Positions 1 through 8,209 of a DNA stretch of 42,550 nucleotides are shown one piece after another. The notes beneath the pieces are model-generated. The model was given only the letters and a program-made list of their open reading frames with translations. It was not told the origin of the DNA and searched no databases. Source of the stretch: Culturomica sp. Its GTDB lineage: Bacteria > Bacteroidota > Bacteroidia > Bacteroidales > Marinifilaceae. The DNA lies in contig JAISVB010000054.1 of NCBI GenBank assembly GCA_031271755.1, positions 1 through 42,550 of the forward strand. The letters are read 5' to 3'. Position numbers and translations under genes: made by a program. Every line of letters begins with the position of its first letter. The stretch's first letter is position 1.

Positions 1-281
1 ACCGCGCCGGGAACACGGAGTTTGTGTAAGGTTATGCCGGAATCCTGCAACTCCTTCCCGGCCTGAATAAAATAGCGGGTATCCGTCCAGAGACCGGCGT
101 AGTCCGGGGTTACCACAACCGTTCCGAAAGAGCCGGTAAAACCGGAAAGCCACTCCCGTTGCTTCCAGGGAGCAGGCAAATATTCGCTGTTGTGCGGATC
201 AGTACCGGACACGATGTAAGCGTCCAAATTTTCCCGGGCCATAATTTCCCGCAAGGAGCGTAGTTTGTCTTGTGTTGTCAT
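1..281 (-). CDS. Xaa-Pro aminopeptidase (M24B family), N-terminal part, cut by window edge
   Basis: The minus-strand frame from the ATG at 281 to the window edge gives about 93 residues. They match the creatinase/prolidase N-terminal domain of Xaa-Pro aminopeptidases: LDAYIVSGTDPHNSEY near residues 19-34, REWLSGFTGSFGTVVVT near 42-58 and GLWTDTRYFIQA near 63-74. In this family the N-terminal domain precedes a C-terminal pita-bread metallopeptidase domain that removes N-terminal residues before proline; that catalytic part lies outside the window. The start is supported by the conserved N-terminus and by a Bacteroides-type promoter ending 5 bases upstream. The call rests on family pattern only, because no metal ligands are visible. 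Confidence 0.85.
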   Translation of the reverse strand, partial: MTTQDKLRSLREIMARENLDAYIVSGTDPHNSEYLPAPWKQREWLSGFTGSFGTVVVTPDYAGLWTDTRYFIQAGKELQDSGITLHKLRVPGA

Positions 282-286
282 GTGCG

Positions 287-318
287 TAAAGATAGTAAAG
301 AAGGAGGCAATTGACAAA
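287..318 (-). promoter_or_regulatory. Bacteroides-type promoter of the aminopeptidase gene
   Basis: On the minus strand TTTG (315-318) is followed by exactly 20 bases and then TATCTTTA (287-294), one base off the -7 consensus TAnnTTTG. Only five bases separate the -7 box from the ATG at 281, so the transcript would start at or next to the start codon. A TACATATGTA palindrome (331-340) lies just upstream of the -33 element. Confidence 0.5.
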
Positions 319-330
319 TCAAAAAAACAT

Positions 331-840
331 TACATATGTAAAAACAATAGGGATGAAAATCCATTGAGTTTGAGAAGCTACAGATGTAATAATTATTTTT
401 AATTACAATTGTACATTCACATATGAATGATGTTTTAACATACATTTCTAACTATGCTATTTTACTGTATATCAGAGTTATAAATTGTATCAATAAAAGG
501 AAAAGACGCATCTTTAAATACCATGAACAATGCTTAAAGGGATTTTGATCTGTGTTTTCGATGTTTTAAAATATATATGTGTTTTATTACCTGTCTATTA
601 TATTTATTAATTGAATAGTTGATTTATATAAATACATCCCGTATGGAGAAGATATAATACATTAATAGTCTGAAAGCCATGTGTTTAATGGCAACTACAA
701 TGAAAAGATACATCTATATATCTGATTATCATGATTCTGTTCTATCTTCTGATGAAACAAAAAGAGGTGCTTTACAACTGTAATACATGGATGATTACTC
801 TTGTAACTTGCATATGTGCCGTTTATTGATTACATTTGTA
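331..840. promoter_or_regulatory. Array of TACAnnTGTA operator-like palindromes
   Basis: Copies are TACATATGTA (331-340), TACAGATGTA (379-388), TACAATTGTA (404-413), TACAACTGTA (773-782), TACTCTTGTA (796-805, one mismatch) and TACATTTGTA (831-840). Three of them extend to the 12-base TTACAnnTGTAA. The last copy overlaps the -7 box of the XRE gene, the copy at 796-805 sits just before its -33 TTG, and the first copy lies next to the -33 of the aminopeptidase promoter. TACAnnTGTA is the known operator form of the BlaI/MecI/CopY repressor family; the XRE protein encoded next door is the other candidate binder. Confidence 0.55.
808..838 (+). promoter_or_regulatory. Bacteroides-type promoter of the XRE regulator gene
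   Basis: TTG (808-810), a spacer of 20 bases, then a perfect TAnnTTTG box, TACATTTG (831-838). The start point is expected near 843, giving a leader of about 110 bases. The -7 box lies inside one TACAnnTGTA palindrome and the -33 follows another within two bases, a layout that suits repression by steric block. Confidence 0.6.
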
Positions 841-955
841 ATGTTTTCGGACTGCGATTTTTCGTAAAGGAAGAAGGAAAATTACAAACTTACCGCTGCT
901 GTACAAATCCTGCATGCGGTAAAGTCCGGAAGTAAATACAAGCAAAAAGAGAAGC

Positions 956-1375
956 ATGAGTACGATCAAAGACCGCCTGAACGAGATTATGGAATACAAA
1001 GAGTTGACCGCAACAAGATTTGCCGGGCTGATCGACGCCAACCCTTCTGCCATCTCCCATTTGCTGAAAGGGCGCAACCGGCCGGGTTTGGAAATGCTGG
1101 AACACATCGCCCGGGCATTCCCGGATATCAGCATGGATTGGTTGATCTCCGGAACGGGAAGTATAACGGGAAAAAATGCGGATACTCCGGTCATTGCGGA
1201 AGAACCGCTCTTCCGGCTCCAACCGCCGGCCGAACCGGAAGCCGTTCCCCCGGCAAAAACAGCCGCTCTCCCCGAAAGGACAACGGCTGTTCCGGCTTCT
1301 CTTCCGGGCAAAACACCGAAGAGAGTGATCCTTTTTTATGCGGACGGCAGTTTCGAAGAATTCCGAAACGATTAG
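956..1375 (+). CDS. XRE-family helix-turn-helix transcriptional regulator
   Basis: The 139-residue protein has an N-terminal XRE/Cro-CI helix-turn-helix (about residues 3-65): DRLNEIMEYKELTATRFA, then the recognition part NPSAISHLLKGRNRPGLEML and the tail DISMDWLISGTG typical of Bacteroidales members. A proline- and alanine-rich linker of about 45 residues leads to a short C-terminal block, KRVILFYADGSFEEFRND, which may mediate assembly. The ATG follows an A/G-rich stretch and a long leader with a good promoter. It is a single-gene unit, convergent with pyrD. Operator-like palindromes in its own promoter suggest autoregulation, but binding is inferred. Target genes are unknown. Confidence 0.85.
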   Translation: MSTIKDRLNEIMEYKELTATRFAGLIDANPSAISHLLKGRNRPGLEMLEHIARAFPDISMDWLISGTGSITGKNADTPVIAEEPLFRLQPPAEPEAVPPAKTAALPERTTAVPASLPGKTPKRVILFYADGSFEEFRND

Positions 1376-1398
1376 ACGCCGTAGATTAGCTATTTTTC

Positions 1399-2304
1399 TT
1401 AGATAATCCCGATAATTTCCCGGACATCCCCGAAACCGTTGGCATCTAAGTACGCTTCAATCCCGTCGATGATTTTTACGGTGACGGCAGGATCGATGAA
1501 ATTCGCCGTACCGATCTGAACGGCAGAAGCGCCGGCCATCAGAAACTCCAGGGCGTCGGCTGCGTTCATGATCCCTCCCAAACCGACCACCGGTATTTTT
1601 ACTGCTTTTGCTACCTGCCACACCATCCGGAGCGCTACCGGTTTGACACAGGGGCCGCTCAATCCGCCCGTAACCGTACTGAGCACCGGCTTTCGTTTCC
1701 GGATGTCCACCGCCATGCCCATCAGGGTATTGATCAGGGAGAGCGAATCGGCTCCTTCCGCTTCGGCCGTCCGTGCAATCTCCTGTATGTCCGTCACATT
1801 GGGAGATAATTTCACCATCAGGTGTTTCCGGTATACCTGCCGCACCGCCCGCACCACCTCCGATACGGAAGAACAGCGGGTTCCGAAGGCCATGCCGCCC
1901 TCTTTTACGTTGGGGCAGGAGATGTTCAATTCAATGGCCGGGATGTGCTCCAGTTCGTTAATTTTAGCGGCTGTTTCAACGTAATCGGAAACAGTAGACC
2001 CGGAAACATTTACTAAGATATTTGTTTTGAGCCCTTGTATTCCGGGATAGATCCGGTCGATAAAATAGTCTACCCCCTTGTTTTGCAACCCGACGGCATT
2101 CAACATGCCGGAAGCTGTCTCCGCCATGCGCGGATAGGGATTTCCTTCCCGGGGATGCAGGGTGGTTCCTTTGACGATAAAGCCTCCCAGGCGGGAGAGG
2201 TCTATAAAATCCTGAAATTCGGTACCGTACCCAAACGTACCGGAAGCGGTCAACACCGGATTTTTTAATTCCAATCCGGCCAGATTTATCGCTAATTTTG
2301 CCAT
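1399..2304 (-). CDS. pyrD: Dihydroorotate dehydrogenase B, catalytic subunit
   Basis: This 301-residue class 1B enzyme oxidises dihydroorotate to orotate in pyrimidine synthesis, passing electrons to the PyrK subunit. The N-terminus reads [13 protein letters not shown]. The active-site loop [13 protein letters not shown] (about residues 123-135) holds the catalytic cysteine of class 1 enzymes, and the FMN phosphate site appears in VVGLGGI (about 240-246) and [10 protein letters not shown] (about 259-268). The start overlaps the end of pyrK by 13 bases, so translation is probably coupled. It is the last gene of the uvrA-pyrK-pyrD unit. Length and motifs are normal for the family. Confidence 0.95.
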   Translation of the reverse strand: MAKLAINLAGLELKNPVLTASGTFGYGTEFQDFIDLSRLGGFIVKGTTLHPREGNPYPRMAETASGMLNAVGLQNKGVDYFIDRIYPGIQGLKTNILVNVSGSTVSDYVETAAKINELEHIPAIELNISCPNVKEGGMAFGTRCSSVSEVVRAVRQVYRKHLMVKLSPNVTDIQEIARTAEAEGADSLSLINTLMGMAVDIRKRKPVLSTVTGGLSGPCVKPVALRMVWQVAKAVKIPVVGLGGIMNAADALEFLMAGASAVQIGTANFIDPAVTVKIIDGIEAYLDANGFGDVREIIGII

Positions 2305-3056
2305 TTCAATGCTTTTGTGTTAAAAACAGGCCCTTCCGTACAGACACATTTGTGTCCTTCCTGTGTCTCCGTGACACAACAGAGGCATGCGCCGATCCCG
2401 CAGGCCATTGTATTTTCCAAGGATACTTCGCACGCAATCCCCTTCCGGAAAGCATGATCCGCAACTGCTCTCATCATCGGATCCGGCCCGCAGCAATAGA
2501 TCCGGTCGAATGTTTTCCGCCAGACCGAATGAGCGGTCGGAAATCCCTTTTCTCCGAACGTTCCGTCCTCTGTGGTGCAGTGGAGAGGAGCCACGATTTC
2601 GAGGTTTTCGCGCAACACCACGTCCGAACAGCTCCGCACCCCGATCAGCAGCTCCGGGTGCAGGCCTTTCTGGCGCAATGTTTTGGCTAAAAAGTGCATT
2701 GGGGCGATGCCGACACCTCCACCCACAAGCAGAATGCGCTCCTCTTTTCCGGGCAGGGTAAAGGTGTTGCCCAACGGCAGGAGGATATTCAGTTTTTCCC
2801 CTTTTTTCAGCTCCGCCAACCGGGCGGTTCCTTTTCCGGCGATTTTGATCAACAGGTAAAGAAGCCCGGCGGCCGGATCGGCGTCGAAAATGGAGATCGG
2901 CCGCCTCAGAAAGATTTCCGGACTGCCCTCAACTTTGATGTTGACAAATTGCCCCGCAGCAACTTCCGGAAGTTCCGGAGCGTAAAGGGTCAGGAAAAAC
3001 AGGGTATCTGTTAACGGCCGGTTTTCCCGCACCGTAAAGTCAATGATCTTCTTCAT
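2292..3056 (-). CDS. pyrK: Dihydroorotate dehydrogenase B, electron-transfer subunit
   Basis: This 254-residue protein carries FAD and a [2Fe-2S] cluster and moves electrons from PyrD to NAD. The flavin-binding motif is [10 protein letters not shown] (about residues 49-58), the NAD-binding motif is [16 protein letters not shown] (about 109-124), and the cluster ligands lie in CGIGACLCC plus a later cysteine before EGPVF, the usual C-x4-C-x2-C...C pattern. The start codon overlaps the uvrA stop as ATGA. Pairing with pyrD makes the assignment firm. Confidence 0.95.
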   Translation of the reverse strand: MKKIIDFTVRENRPLTDTLFFLTLYAPELPEVAAGQFVNIKVEGSPEIFLRRPISIFDADPAAGLLYLLIKIAGKGTARLAELKKGEKLNILLPLGNTFTLPGKEERILLVGGGVGIAPMHFLAKTLRQKGLHPELLIGVRSCSDVVLRENLEIVAPLHCTTEDGTFGEKGFPTAHSVWRKTFDRIYCCGPDPMMRAVADHAFRKGIACEVSLENTMACGIGACLCCVTETQEGHKCVCTEGPVFNTKALKWQN

Positions 3057-5824
3057 CGTTTTTTCAGTTTCTCTTTCAGGTATTTACCGGTATAGGATTG
3101 TTTACATTGCGCCAACTCTTCGGGGGATCCGGCAAAAACAACACGGCCTCCCTCTTTGCCGCCTTCCGGCCCCAGATCGATGATGTGATCCGCACACTTG
3201 ATCACATCCATGTTGTGTTCAATGATCACGACGGTGTGTTTCCGGGCGATCAGGGCGTTCAGGGAGTCCATCAATTTGTCGATGTCATAAAAATGCAGGC
3301 CGGTGGTGGGTTCGTCGAATACAAACAGGGTCGGAGCCGCATTTTCCCGGCTCAAGTGATAGGCTAATTTGACCCGCTGGCTCTCTCCGCCGCTCAATGT
3401 GCTGGAAGATTGCCCCAATTTTACATAGCCCAATCCGACATCCGTCAACTTCCGGAGTTTCTCCACGATGCTTCGTTCCGTGTGGGTTTTGCCTTCGGAA
3501 AAGAAGGCTACCGCCTGGTCTACGGTCATCTCTAAGATATCGTATATGTTTTGGCCTTTGAACCGGACTTCGAGCACCTCCTCCCTGAACCGTTTTCCTT
3601 TGCAATGTTCACACTCTAAGTAGACGTCGGCCATAAATTGCATCTCCACTTTGATGATCCCTTCTCCCTGGCACTCTTCGCAACGCCCGCCCGGAACGTT
3701 GAACGAGAAGTGGGAGGGTTTGAATCCCTGCGCCTTGGCCAATTTTTCGTCGGCAAACAATTTCCGGACATCGTCCCAGGCTTTCAGGTAAGTCACCGGA
3801 TTGGAGCGGGAGGATTTCCCGATGGGATTCTGGTCGATGAACTCCACGCCCGACAGATCGGAGAGGTCGCCCAATAATTTATCGTAACTGCCGACGCGAT
3901 CGGAATACTCGCCGTACTCTCTTTGCAAAGCCGGAACCAGCAGGGTTTTGATCAGAGTGCTTTTTCCGGAGCCGCTCACACCGGTGATGGCGGTCATGAC
4001 GCCCAAGGGAATATCCACCGTGATGTTTTTCAGGTTGTTTTCCGTAGCTCCGGTGAGGGTGATCTTCCGGGAAGAGGTTCGCCTGCGGGAAGGGACTTCG
4101 ATCTGTTTTTTCCCGTACAGATAATCGGAGGTAAGCGTACCGGCCGGTTTCAATTGTTTCAGGGTGCCCTGAAAGACGATCTCTCCGCCCAATTGACCGG
4201 CCAGCGGGCCGATGTCGATGATCTCATCGGCCGCCCGGATGATATCTTCGTCGTGTTCCACTACGGCCACGGTATTGCCCAGTTCCTTCAGTCGCTTCAA
4301 CACACGGATCAACTGTTCGGTGTCCCGGGAGTGCAAGCCGATGCTCGGTTCGTCCAAAATGTACAGCGAACCGACCAGGGCAGATCCGAGGGAAGTGGCC
4401 AGGTTGATCCGTTGGGATTCTCCGCCGGAAAGGGTGGAGGAGAGGCGGTTCAGGGTCAGGTAACCCAATCCGACCTCCATCAGAAAATCCAGCCGGTTCC
4501 GGATATCCGGAAGAATTCGTTCCGCAATTTGCTGTTGCCGGCCGGTTAGCCGGATATCCCGGAAAAAGAGCTGTAACTCGCTGACCGGCATCTCCACCAG
4601 GTCAGGGATGGATTTACCGCCGACCCGTACCCAGGAGGCTTCCGGTTTCAGACGTGTTCCCCGGCAATCCGGACATGTCGTTTTACCCGTATACCTGGCA
4701 ATCATTACCCGGTTCTGGATTTTATACCGTTGGGATTCCAACCAGGCAAAAAAGTCGTAAATACCTTTAAACCAAGCAGAACCGTCCCAAAGCATCTGTT
4801 TTTGTCCGGCCGTCAGTTCGTAGTAGGGGGTGTGAACCGGAAAGCCGGCTTTGTGCGCATTCCGCACTAAGTGCTGTTTCCATTCGCCCATGACCTCTCC
4901 GCGCCAACAAACAACGCAATCTTCGTAGACGCTCAAGGCCTGGTTCGGGATGACTAAATTTTCGTCGATCCCCAGCACCCTTCCGTATCCTTCGCACCGG
5001 GGACAGGCGCCGATGGGAGAGTTGAAACTGAACATGTTGACGGAAGGTACCTGAAAGATGATACCGTCCGCCTCGAAACGGTTGGAGAAGGTGCGTACCG
5101 TACCTGCCGTTTCGACCAAACATGTCCCGCCTCCCTCGTACAGAGCTGTTTCGATGGCATCTGAAATCCGGGAAACGGTATCTTTTTCGTTGTTGACGGA
5201 GATGCGGTCGATCACCAAGCTGACCTCTTCCCCGGACGAAAACTCTTTTTGCTGTTCCAACAGCTCTTCTATCCGCCGGTATTCGTTTCGGTATTTGACA
5301 CGGGAAAATCCTTGAGTCAGTAACAGCGACAAGCCTCCCGGTTCAAAGAGACGGGGAGGACGCGCCAGGATCACTGCACTTTCTCCCCGGCTATTTTCCA
5401 GAATATAGCAGGTAATGTCGTCCGTCGTATCCCGTTTTACTTCCTTTCCCGAAACCGGGGAGAAGGTTTGACCGGCGCGGGCGTAGAGTAATTTCAGGTA
5501 ATCGTAGATCTCGGTGGAGGTTCCGACGGTGGATCGCGGATTGGCCGTATTTACTTTCTGTTCGATGGCGACGGCAGGAGGGATCCCTTTGATGTAGTCG
5601 CATTCCGGTTTGTTGAGACGTCCCAGGAATTGCCGGGCGTATGCCGATAAACTCTCCACATATCTTCGCTGCCCTTCTGCATACAGTGTGTCAAACGCCA
5701 GAGAAGATTTGCCGCTCCCCGAAACTCCGGTGATCACAATCAGGTTGTTCAGATCGATGTTCAGGTCGATATTTTTTAGATTGTGTACCCGCACCCCCTT
5801 CAGTTCTATCTTTTGTTTTCCCAT
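3053..5824 (-). CDS. uvrA: Excinuclease ABC subunit A
   Basis: This 923-residue UvrA is the damage-recognition ATPase of nucleotide excision repair. Both ABC modules are present. The first has Walker A GVSGSGKSSLAFDTLYAEG near the N-terminus and signature LSGGESQRINLA with LYILDEPSIGLH. The second has GVSGSGKSTL and LSGGESQRVKLA with LFVFDEPTTGLH. The C-terminal zinc module is intact (CEECQGEG and CEHCKGKRF). The first zinc module is odd: only its second pair, GACPRCEGYG, is seen, and the preceding CxxC is replaced by FEADGIIFQ. A -7 box six bases before the ATG drives uvrA-pyrK-pyrD. The operon pairing of repair with pyrimidine synthesis has no obvious mechanistic reason. Confidence 0.95.
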   Translation of the reverse strand: MGKQKIELKGVRVHNLKNIDLNIDLNNLIVITGVSGSGKSSLAFDTLYAEGQRRYVESLSAYARQFLGRLNKPECDYIKGIPPAVAIEQKVNTANPRSTVGTSTEIYDYLKLLYARAGQTFSPVSGKEVKRDTTDDITCYILENSRGESAVILARPPRLFEPGGLSLLLTQGFSRVKYRNEYRRIEELLEQQKEFSSGEEVSLVIDRISVNNEKDTVSRISDAIETALYEGGGTCLVETAGTVRTFSNRFEADGIIFQVPSVNMFSFNSPIGACPRCEGYGRVLGIDENLVIPNQALSVYEDCVVCWRGEVMGEWKQHLVRNAHKAGFPVHTPYYELTAGQKQMLWDGSAWFKGIYDFFAWLESQRYKIQNRVMIARYTGKTTCPDCRGTRLKPEASWVRVGGKSIPDLVEMPVSELQLFFRDIRLTGRQQQIAERILPDIRNRLDFLMEVGLGYLTLNRLSSTLSGGESQRINLATSLGSALVGSLYILDEPSIGLHSRDTEQLIRVLKRLKELGNTVAVVEHDEDIIRAADEIIDIGPLAGQLGGEIVFQGTLKQLKPAGTLTSDYLYGKKQIEVPSRRRTSSRKITLTGATENNLKNITVDIPLGVMTAITGVSGSGKSTLIKTLLVPALQREYGEYSDRVGSYDKLLGDLSDLSGVEFIDQNPIGKSSRSNPVTYLKAWDDVRKLFADEKLAKAQGFKPSHFSFNVPGGRCEECQGEGIIKVEMQFMADVYLECEHCKGKRFREEVLEVRFKGQNIYDILEMTVDQAVAFFSEGKTHTERSIVEKLRKLTDVGLGYVKLGQSSSTLSGGESQRVKLAYHLSRENAAPTLFVFDEPTTGLHFYDIDKLMDSLNALIARKHTVVIIEHNMDVIKCADHIIDLGPEGGKEGGRVVFAGSPEELAQCKQSYTGKYLKEKLKKR

Positions 5825-5830
5825 ATTTCA

Positions 5831-5838
5831 CAAAGATA
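5831..5838 (-). promoter_or_regulatory. -7 promoter box of the uvrA-pyrK-pyrD operon
   Basis: The minus strand reads TATCTTTG, a perfect TAnnTTTG box, six bases before the uvrA ATG. No clear -33 TTTG lies at the usual distance. The predicted start point is within about three bases of the start codon, so the mRNA would be almost leaderless. Confidence 0.45.
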
Positions 5839-5925
5839 CTAAATAATATCTTTTCTTGTTCATCGTTTCGGCCTGCTGTTTTCGGAGACAAAAAGACGCT
5901 CCGGCCAAACGTTTAAAAATTGCAC

Positions 5926-5955
5926 AATAAAAAAGCGCTCCGGAGAGGAGCGCTT
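5926..5955 (-). terminator. Intrinsic terminator of rpsF-rpsR-rplI
   Basis: On the minus strand AAGCGCTCC (5947-5955) pairs perfectly with GGAGCGCTT (5933-5941) around the five-base loop TCTCC, followed by a T-rich run (TTTTTT then ATT). It lies about 32 bases past the rplI stop and has the form of a strong factor-independent terminator. Confidence 0.85.
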
Positions 5956-5986
5956 AATTGTATGCGTGTAGCCCGGTTTTCCGGAT

Positions 5987-6427
5987 TTATTCGGAAACAA
6001 CCTCGAACTCCACGTTTACTTTTACATCCCGGTGCAGTTTGATCACCGCCGTGTGCGTGCCGATCTCTTTGATCTCTTTCAGCGCAATTTTCTTGCGGTC
6101 GATCTCAAATCCCTGGGCCAGCAATGCTTCGGCAACCATGATGTTGTTCACAGAACCGAAGATCTTGCCAGTGCTGCTGGTTTTGGCTCCGATGGTCAGT
6201 TTTACACTTTCCAATTTGGTGGCCAGTTCCTGCGCTTCTGCTTTCAGCTTGGCCTCTTTGTGGGCGCGCTGTTTGACATTTTCCGCCACTACTTTTTTGG
6301 CCGATTCGGTCGCCAGAATGGCATATCCCTGAGGAATAAGGTAGTTCCGTCCGTAACCGGGTTTCACATTGATGATATCGTCCTTGTGCCCTAAGTTGGC
6401 CAGATCGGTTAATAAGATAACTTGCAT
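5987..6427 (-). CDS. rplI: 50S ribosomal protein L9
   Basis: The 146-residue protein has the L9 N-terminal signature: MQVILLTDLANLGHKDDI, then VKPGYGRNYLIPQGYA (about residues 22-37). A charged central helix (about 40-75) connects to the C-terminal RNA-binding domain. L9 binds 23S rRNA near the L1 stalk. It is the last gene of the rpsF-rpsR-rplI unit, 18 bases after rpsR, and is followed by a clear terminator. Confidence 0.97.
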   Translation of the reverse strand: MQVILLTDLANLGHKDDIINVKPGYGRNYLIPQGYAILATESAKKVVAENVKQRAHKEAKLKAEAQELATKLESVKLTIGAKTSSTGKIFGSVNNIMVAEALLAQGFEIDRKKIALKEIKEIGTHTAVIKLHRDVKVNVEFEVVSE

Positions 6428-6445
6428 TTTTTCCTCCTTCCTTAA

Positions 6446-6715
6446 TTATTTCATCAAATCGGTTACATAGGGCAACAAAGCCAGGTGTCTGGCCCTTTTT
6501 ACCGCCGTAGCCACTTTCCGTTGATACTTCATAGAGGTTCCGGTGATCCTTCTGGGCAGGATCTTTCCCTGTTCGTTCAGAAATTTCTTCAGAAATTCCG
6601 GATCTTTGTAGTCGATGAATTTGATGCGGCTTTTCAGGAAGCGGCAATATTTCTTCTTTCTGATCTCTACCGAAGGCGGAGTTAAATATCTGATTTCACT
6701 TTCGTTCTGTGCCAT
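6446..6715 (-). CDS. rpsR: 30S ribosomal protein S18
   Basis: The 89-residue small-subunit protein is recognised by [27 protein letters not shown] (in two parts, about residues 20-46) and by [12 protein letters not shown] with the basic tail [18 protein letters not shown]18 forms a pair with S6 on 16S rRNA, and the two genes are adjacent with a three-base gap. The N-terminus is slightly longer than in many bacteria. Confidence 0.97.
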   Translation of the reverse strand: MAQNESEIRYLTPPSVEIRKKKYCRFLKSRIKFIDYKDPEFLKKFLNEQGKILPRRITGTSMKYQRKVATAVKRARHLALLPYVTDLMK

Positions 6716-6718
6716 AGC

Positions 6719-7066
6719 TTAGTCCTCCTTTTTTGCTTGGTTCTTACTTCTTCTCTTTAAGGCATACTCGTATGCGTACTTGTCCAACCGGAAGGTGAGG
6801 AAACGGATCACCCGTTCGTCGCGGCGGTAAGCTGTTTCCAACTTGTCTACCAATGCACCTTCTGCTTCGAATTGGAGCAGGTGGTAAAATCCGGTTGTCT
6901 TTTTCTGGATCGGATAAGCCAGTTTGCGAAGGCCCCAAGCCTCCTCGTGTTCAATCCGGCCGCCATTTTCCGTGATGGCCTGTTTGAACTTTTCTACCGC
7001 TTCCTTTATCTGGATCTCAGATAAAACGGGAGTTGTAATGAAAACGGTCTCGTAATGGTTCAACAT
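6719..7066 (-). CDS. rpsF: 30S ribosomal protein S6
   Basis: The 115-residue protein has the S6 features [13 protein letters not shown] at the start, [22 protein letters not shown] (in two parts, about residues 43-64) and the closing [17 protein letters not shown] segment ([17 protein letters not shown]). The C-terminus is basic. It is first in the rpsF-rpsR-rplI operon, with a good promoter upstream and a short A/T-rich leader of about 40 bases. I saw no CCG-type S6:S18 autoregulatory hairpin in that leader. Confidence 0.97.
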   Translation of the reverse strand: MLNHYETVFITTPVLSEIQIKEAVEKFKQAITENGGRIEHEEAWGLRKLAYPIQKKTTGFYHLLQFEAEGALVDKLETAYRRDERVIRFLTFRLDKYAYEYALKRRSKNQAKKED

Positions 7067-7105
7067 ACTGAATGGATTATAAGTAATAAAATAAATTTAA
7101 CCGCG

Positions 7106-7135
7106 CAAAGATACTCTTTTTGGGGAAACCGCAAA
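7106..7135 (-). promoter_or_regulatory. Promoter of the rpsF-rpsR-rplI operon
   Basis: On the minus strand TTTG (7132-7135) is followed by 18 bases and a perfect -7 box, TATCTTTG (7106-7113). The predicted leader is about 35-40 bases. It sits in the 118-base gap after the mltG stop, with a small imperfect hairpin (GTTGC...GCAAC) further upstream. Confidence 0.6.
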
Positions 7136-7184
7136 AATTATTTTCGGGCAAATCGGCCAAGTTGCTTAAATTTTGCAACCGGAA

Positions 7185-8207
7185 TTATTGGTAAATGTTC
7201 CGGCGGTTCAACTCCGCATGGTACCGGGCGGCATACTCGTTGTGCTGTTTCAGTGTTTTGGAGAACCGGTGTCTGCCGGAAAAATCGCTGTCCGCACAGA
7301 AGAAAATGTAGTCGTGCCGGGCGTAGTTCAGCACTGCATCCATCGCCCTCGGAGATGGCATCCGCACCGGACCGGGCGGTAATCCCTTGTGTTTGTAGGT
7401 ATTATAGGGCGAATCCACCGCTATGTGCGTATGCAGGACCCGGCGGATGGTAAAGTCGTTCAGGGCGAATTTCAACGTCGGGCAAGCCTCTAAGAACATG
7501 CCTCGTTTCAGCCGGTTGATATAGACTCCGGCGATCAGCGGATACTCTTCCGTCAAGATCGTCTCTTCCTCCACAATGGAAGCCAGGATGGCGATATCCA
7601 TGGGAGAGAGGCCGGCTTTGCGCGCCTGCTCCGTCCGTTCCCTGTTCCAAAAGGCGTGGTATTCCGCCGCCATCCGCCGGATCAATTCCTCCGGGGAGAG
7701 GCTCCAATAGACCTGGTAGGTATCGGGAATAAACAGGCCGATAACGTTTTCCGGCGTAAAACCGAGTTCCTGTTGCAATTCCCGGCTTTGGGCCGTGTGC
7801 AGAAAATCGGCGGAATCTATGTCCAACTGGCGGGATACGATCCCGGCCATCTGCTCCAGTGTCCGCACGTTGTTAAAGGTCAAATGGACAGCCAATTGAT
7901 TGCCGGAGCGGAACAGGTTGATCAAATCATTGTTGTTCATGCCGTCTTCTATCCGGTAACAACCGGGCTTTACCTTTCCGGAATACCTTTTCAGTTCCGC
8001 CGTCCAGCGAAGGGTCGTACTATTTTTTACATACGACCGGCTTTGCAGCGAATCCAGCACAGTTTCAAACCGATCGCCTTCCCGGATGTAGATCCTTGCG
8101 TCGTCGTTCACCTCCGTATTGGGGGAAAGAACGACGTAATAGCCGGCCGCCGCAGCCAGCGCAGCCAAAACGGCCGCAACAACCAAAATCCTCAGTATCC
8201 GCTTCAT
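7185..8207 (-). CDS. mltG: Endolytic peptidoglycan transglycosylase MltG (YceG-like)
   Basis: MltG cleaves nascent glycan strands at the inner membrane and sets chain length. The 340-residue protein has an N-terminal membrane anchor (about residues 4-24), a LysM-like middle part, and the conserved catalytic block ILASIVEEET (about 209-218), which holds the family's catalytic glutamate. This is followed by PLIAGVYINRLKRGMFL. The motif CPTLKFAL replaces the more usual DPTV-type segment, and SPYNTYKHKGLPPGP is canonical. It is the last gene of a four-gene unit and starts two bases after the upstream stop. Confidence 0.92.
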   Translation of the reverse strand: MKRILRILVVAAVLAALAAAAGYYVVLSPNTEVNDDARIYIREGDRFETVLDSLQSRSYVKNSTTLRWTAELKRYSGKVKPGCYRIEDGMNNNDLINLFRSGNQLAVHLTFNNVRTLEQMAGIVSRQLDIDSADFLHTAQSRELQQELGFTPENVIGLFIPDTYQVYWSLSPEELIRRMAAEYHAFWNRERTEQARKAGLSPMDIAILASIVEEETILTEEYPLIAGVYINRLKRGMFLEACPTLKFALNDFTIRRVLHTHIAVDSPYNTYKHKGLPPGPVRMPSPRAMDAVLNYARHDYIFFCADSDFSGRHRFSKTLKQHNEYAARYHAELNRRNIYQ

Positions 8208-8209
8208 AA

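Larger units (their letters stand above)
282..955. other. AT-rich 674-base intergenic region with clustered palindromes, no gene seen
   Basis: This gap between the divergent aminopeptidase and XRE genes is far more AT-rich than its neighbours, and no credible open frame was found on either strand. It contains a promoter at each end and five exact TACAnnTGTA palindromes, at 331-340, 379-388, 404-413, 773-782 and 831-840. A sixth copy with one mismatch in the left arm lies at 796-805. There is also an inverted repeat CATTCA-N4-TGAATG at 414-429. The middle stretch (about 430-770) has no feature I can name; an untranslated RNA cannot be excluded. Confidence 0.7.

Noticed and set aside
1384-1408. 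Inverted repeat GATTAGCTA...TAGATAATC between the XRE and pyrD genes
   Set aside because: It could be a terminator for convergent genes, but it is A/T-rich, has a mismatch, overlaps the pyrD stop and lacks a following T run.
7067-7105. Autoregulatory S6:S18 leader motif before rpsF
   Set aside because: The predicted leader is only about 40 A/T-rich bases and contains no CCG-bulged hairpin.
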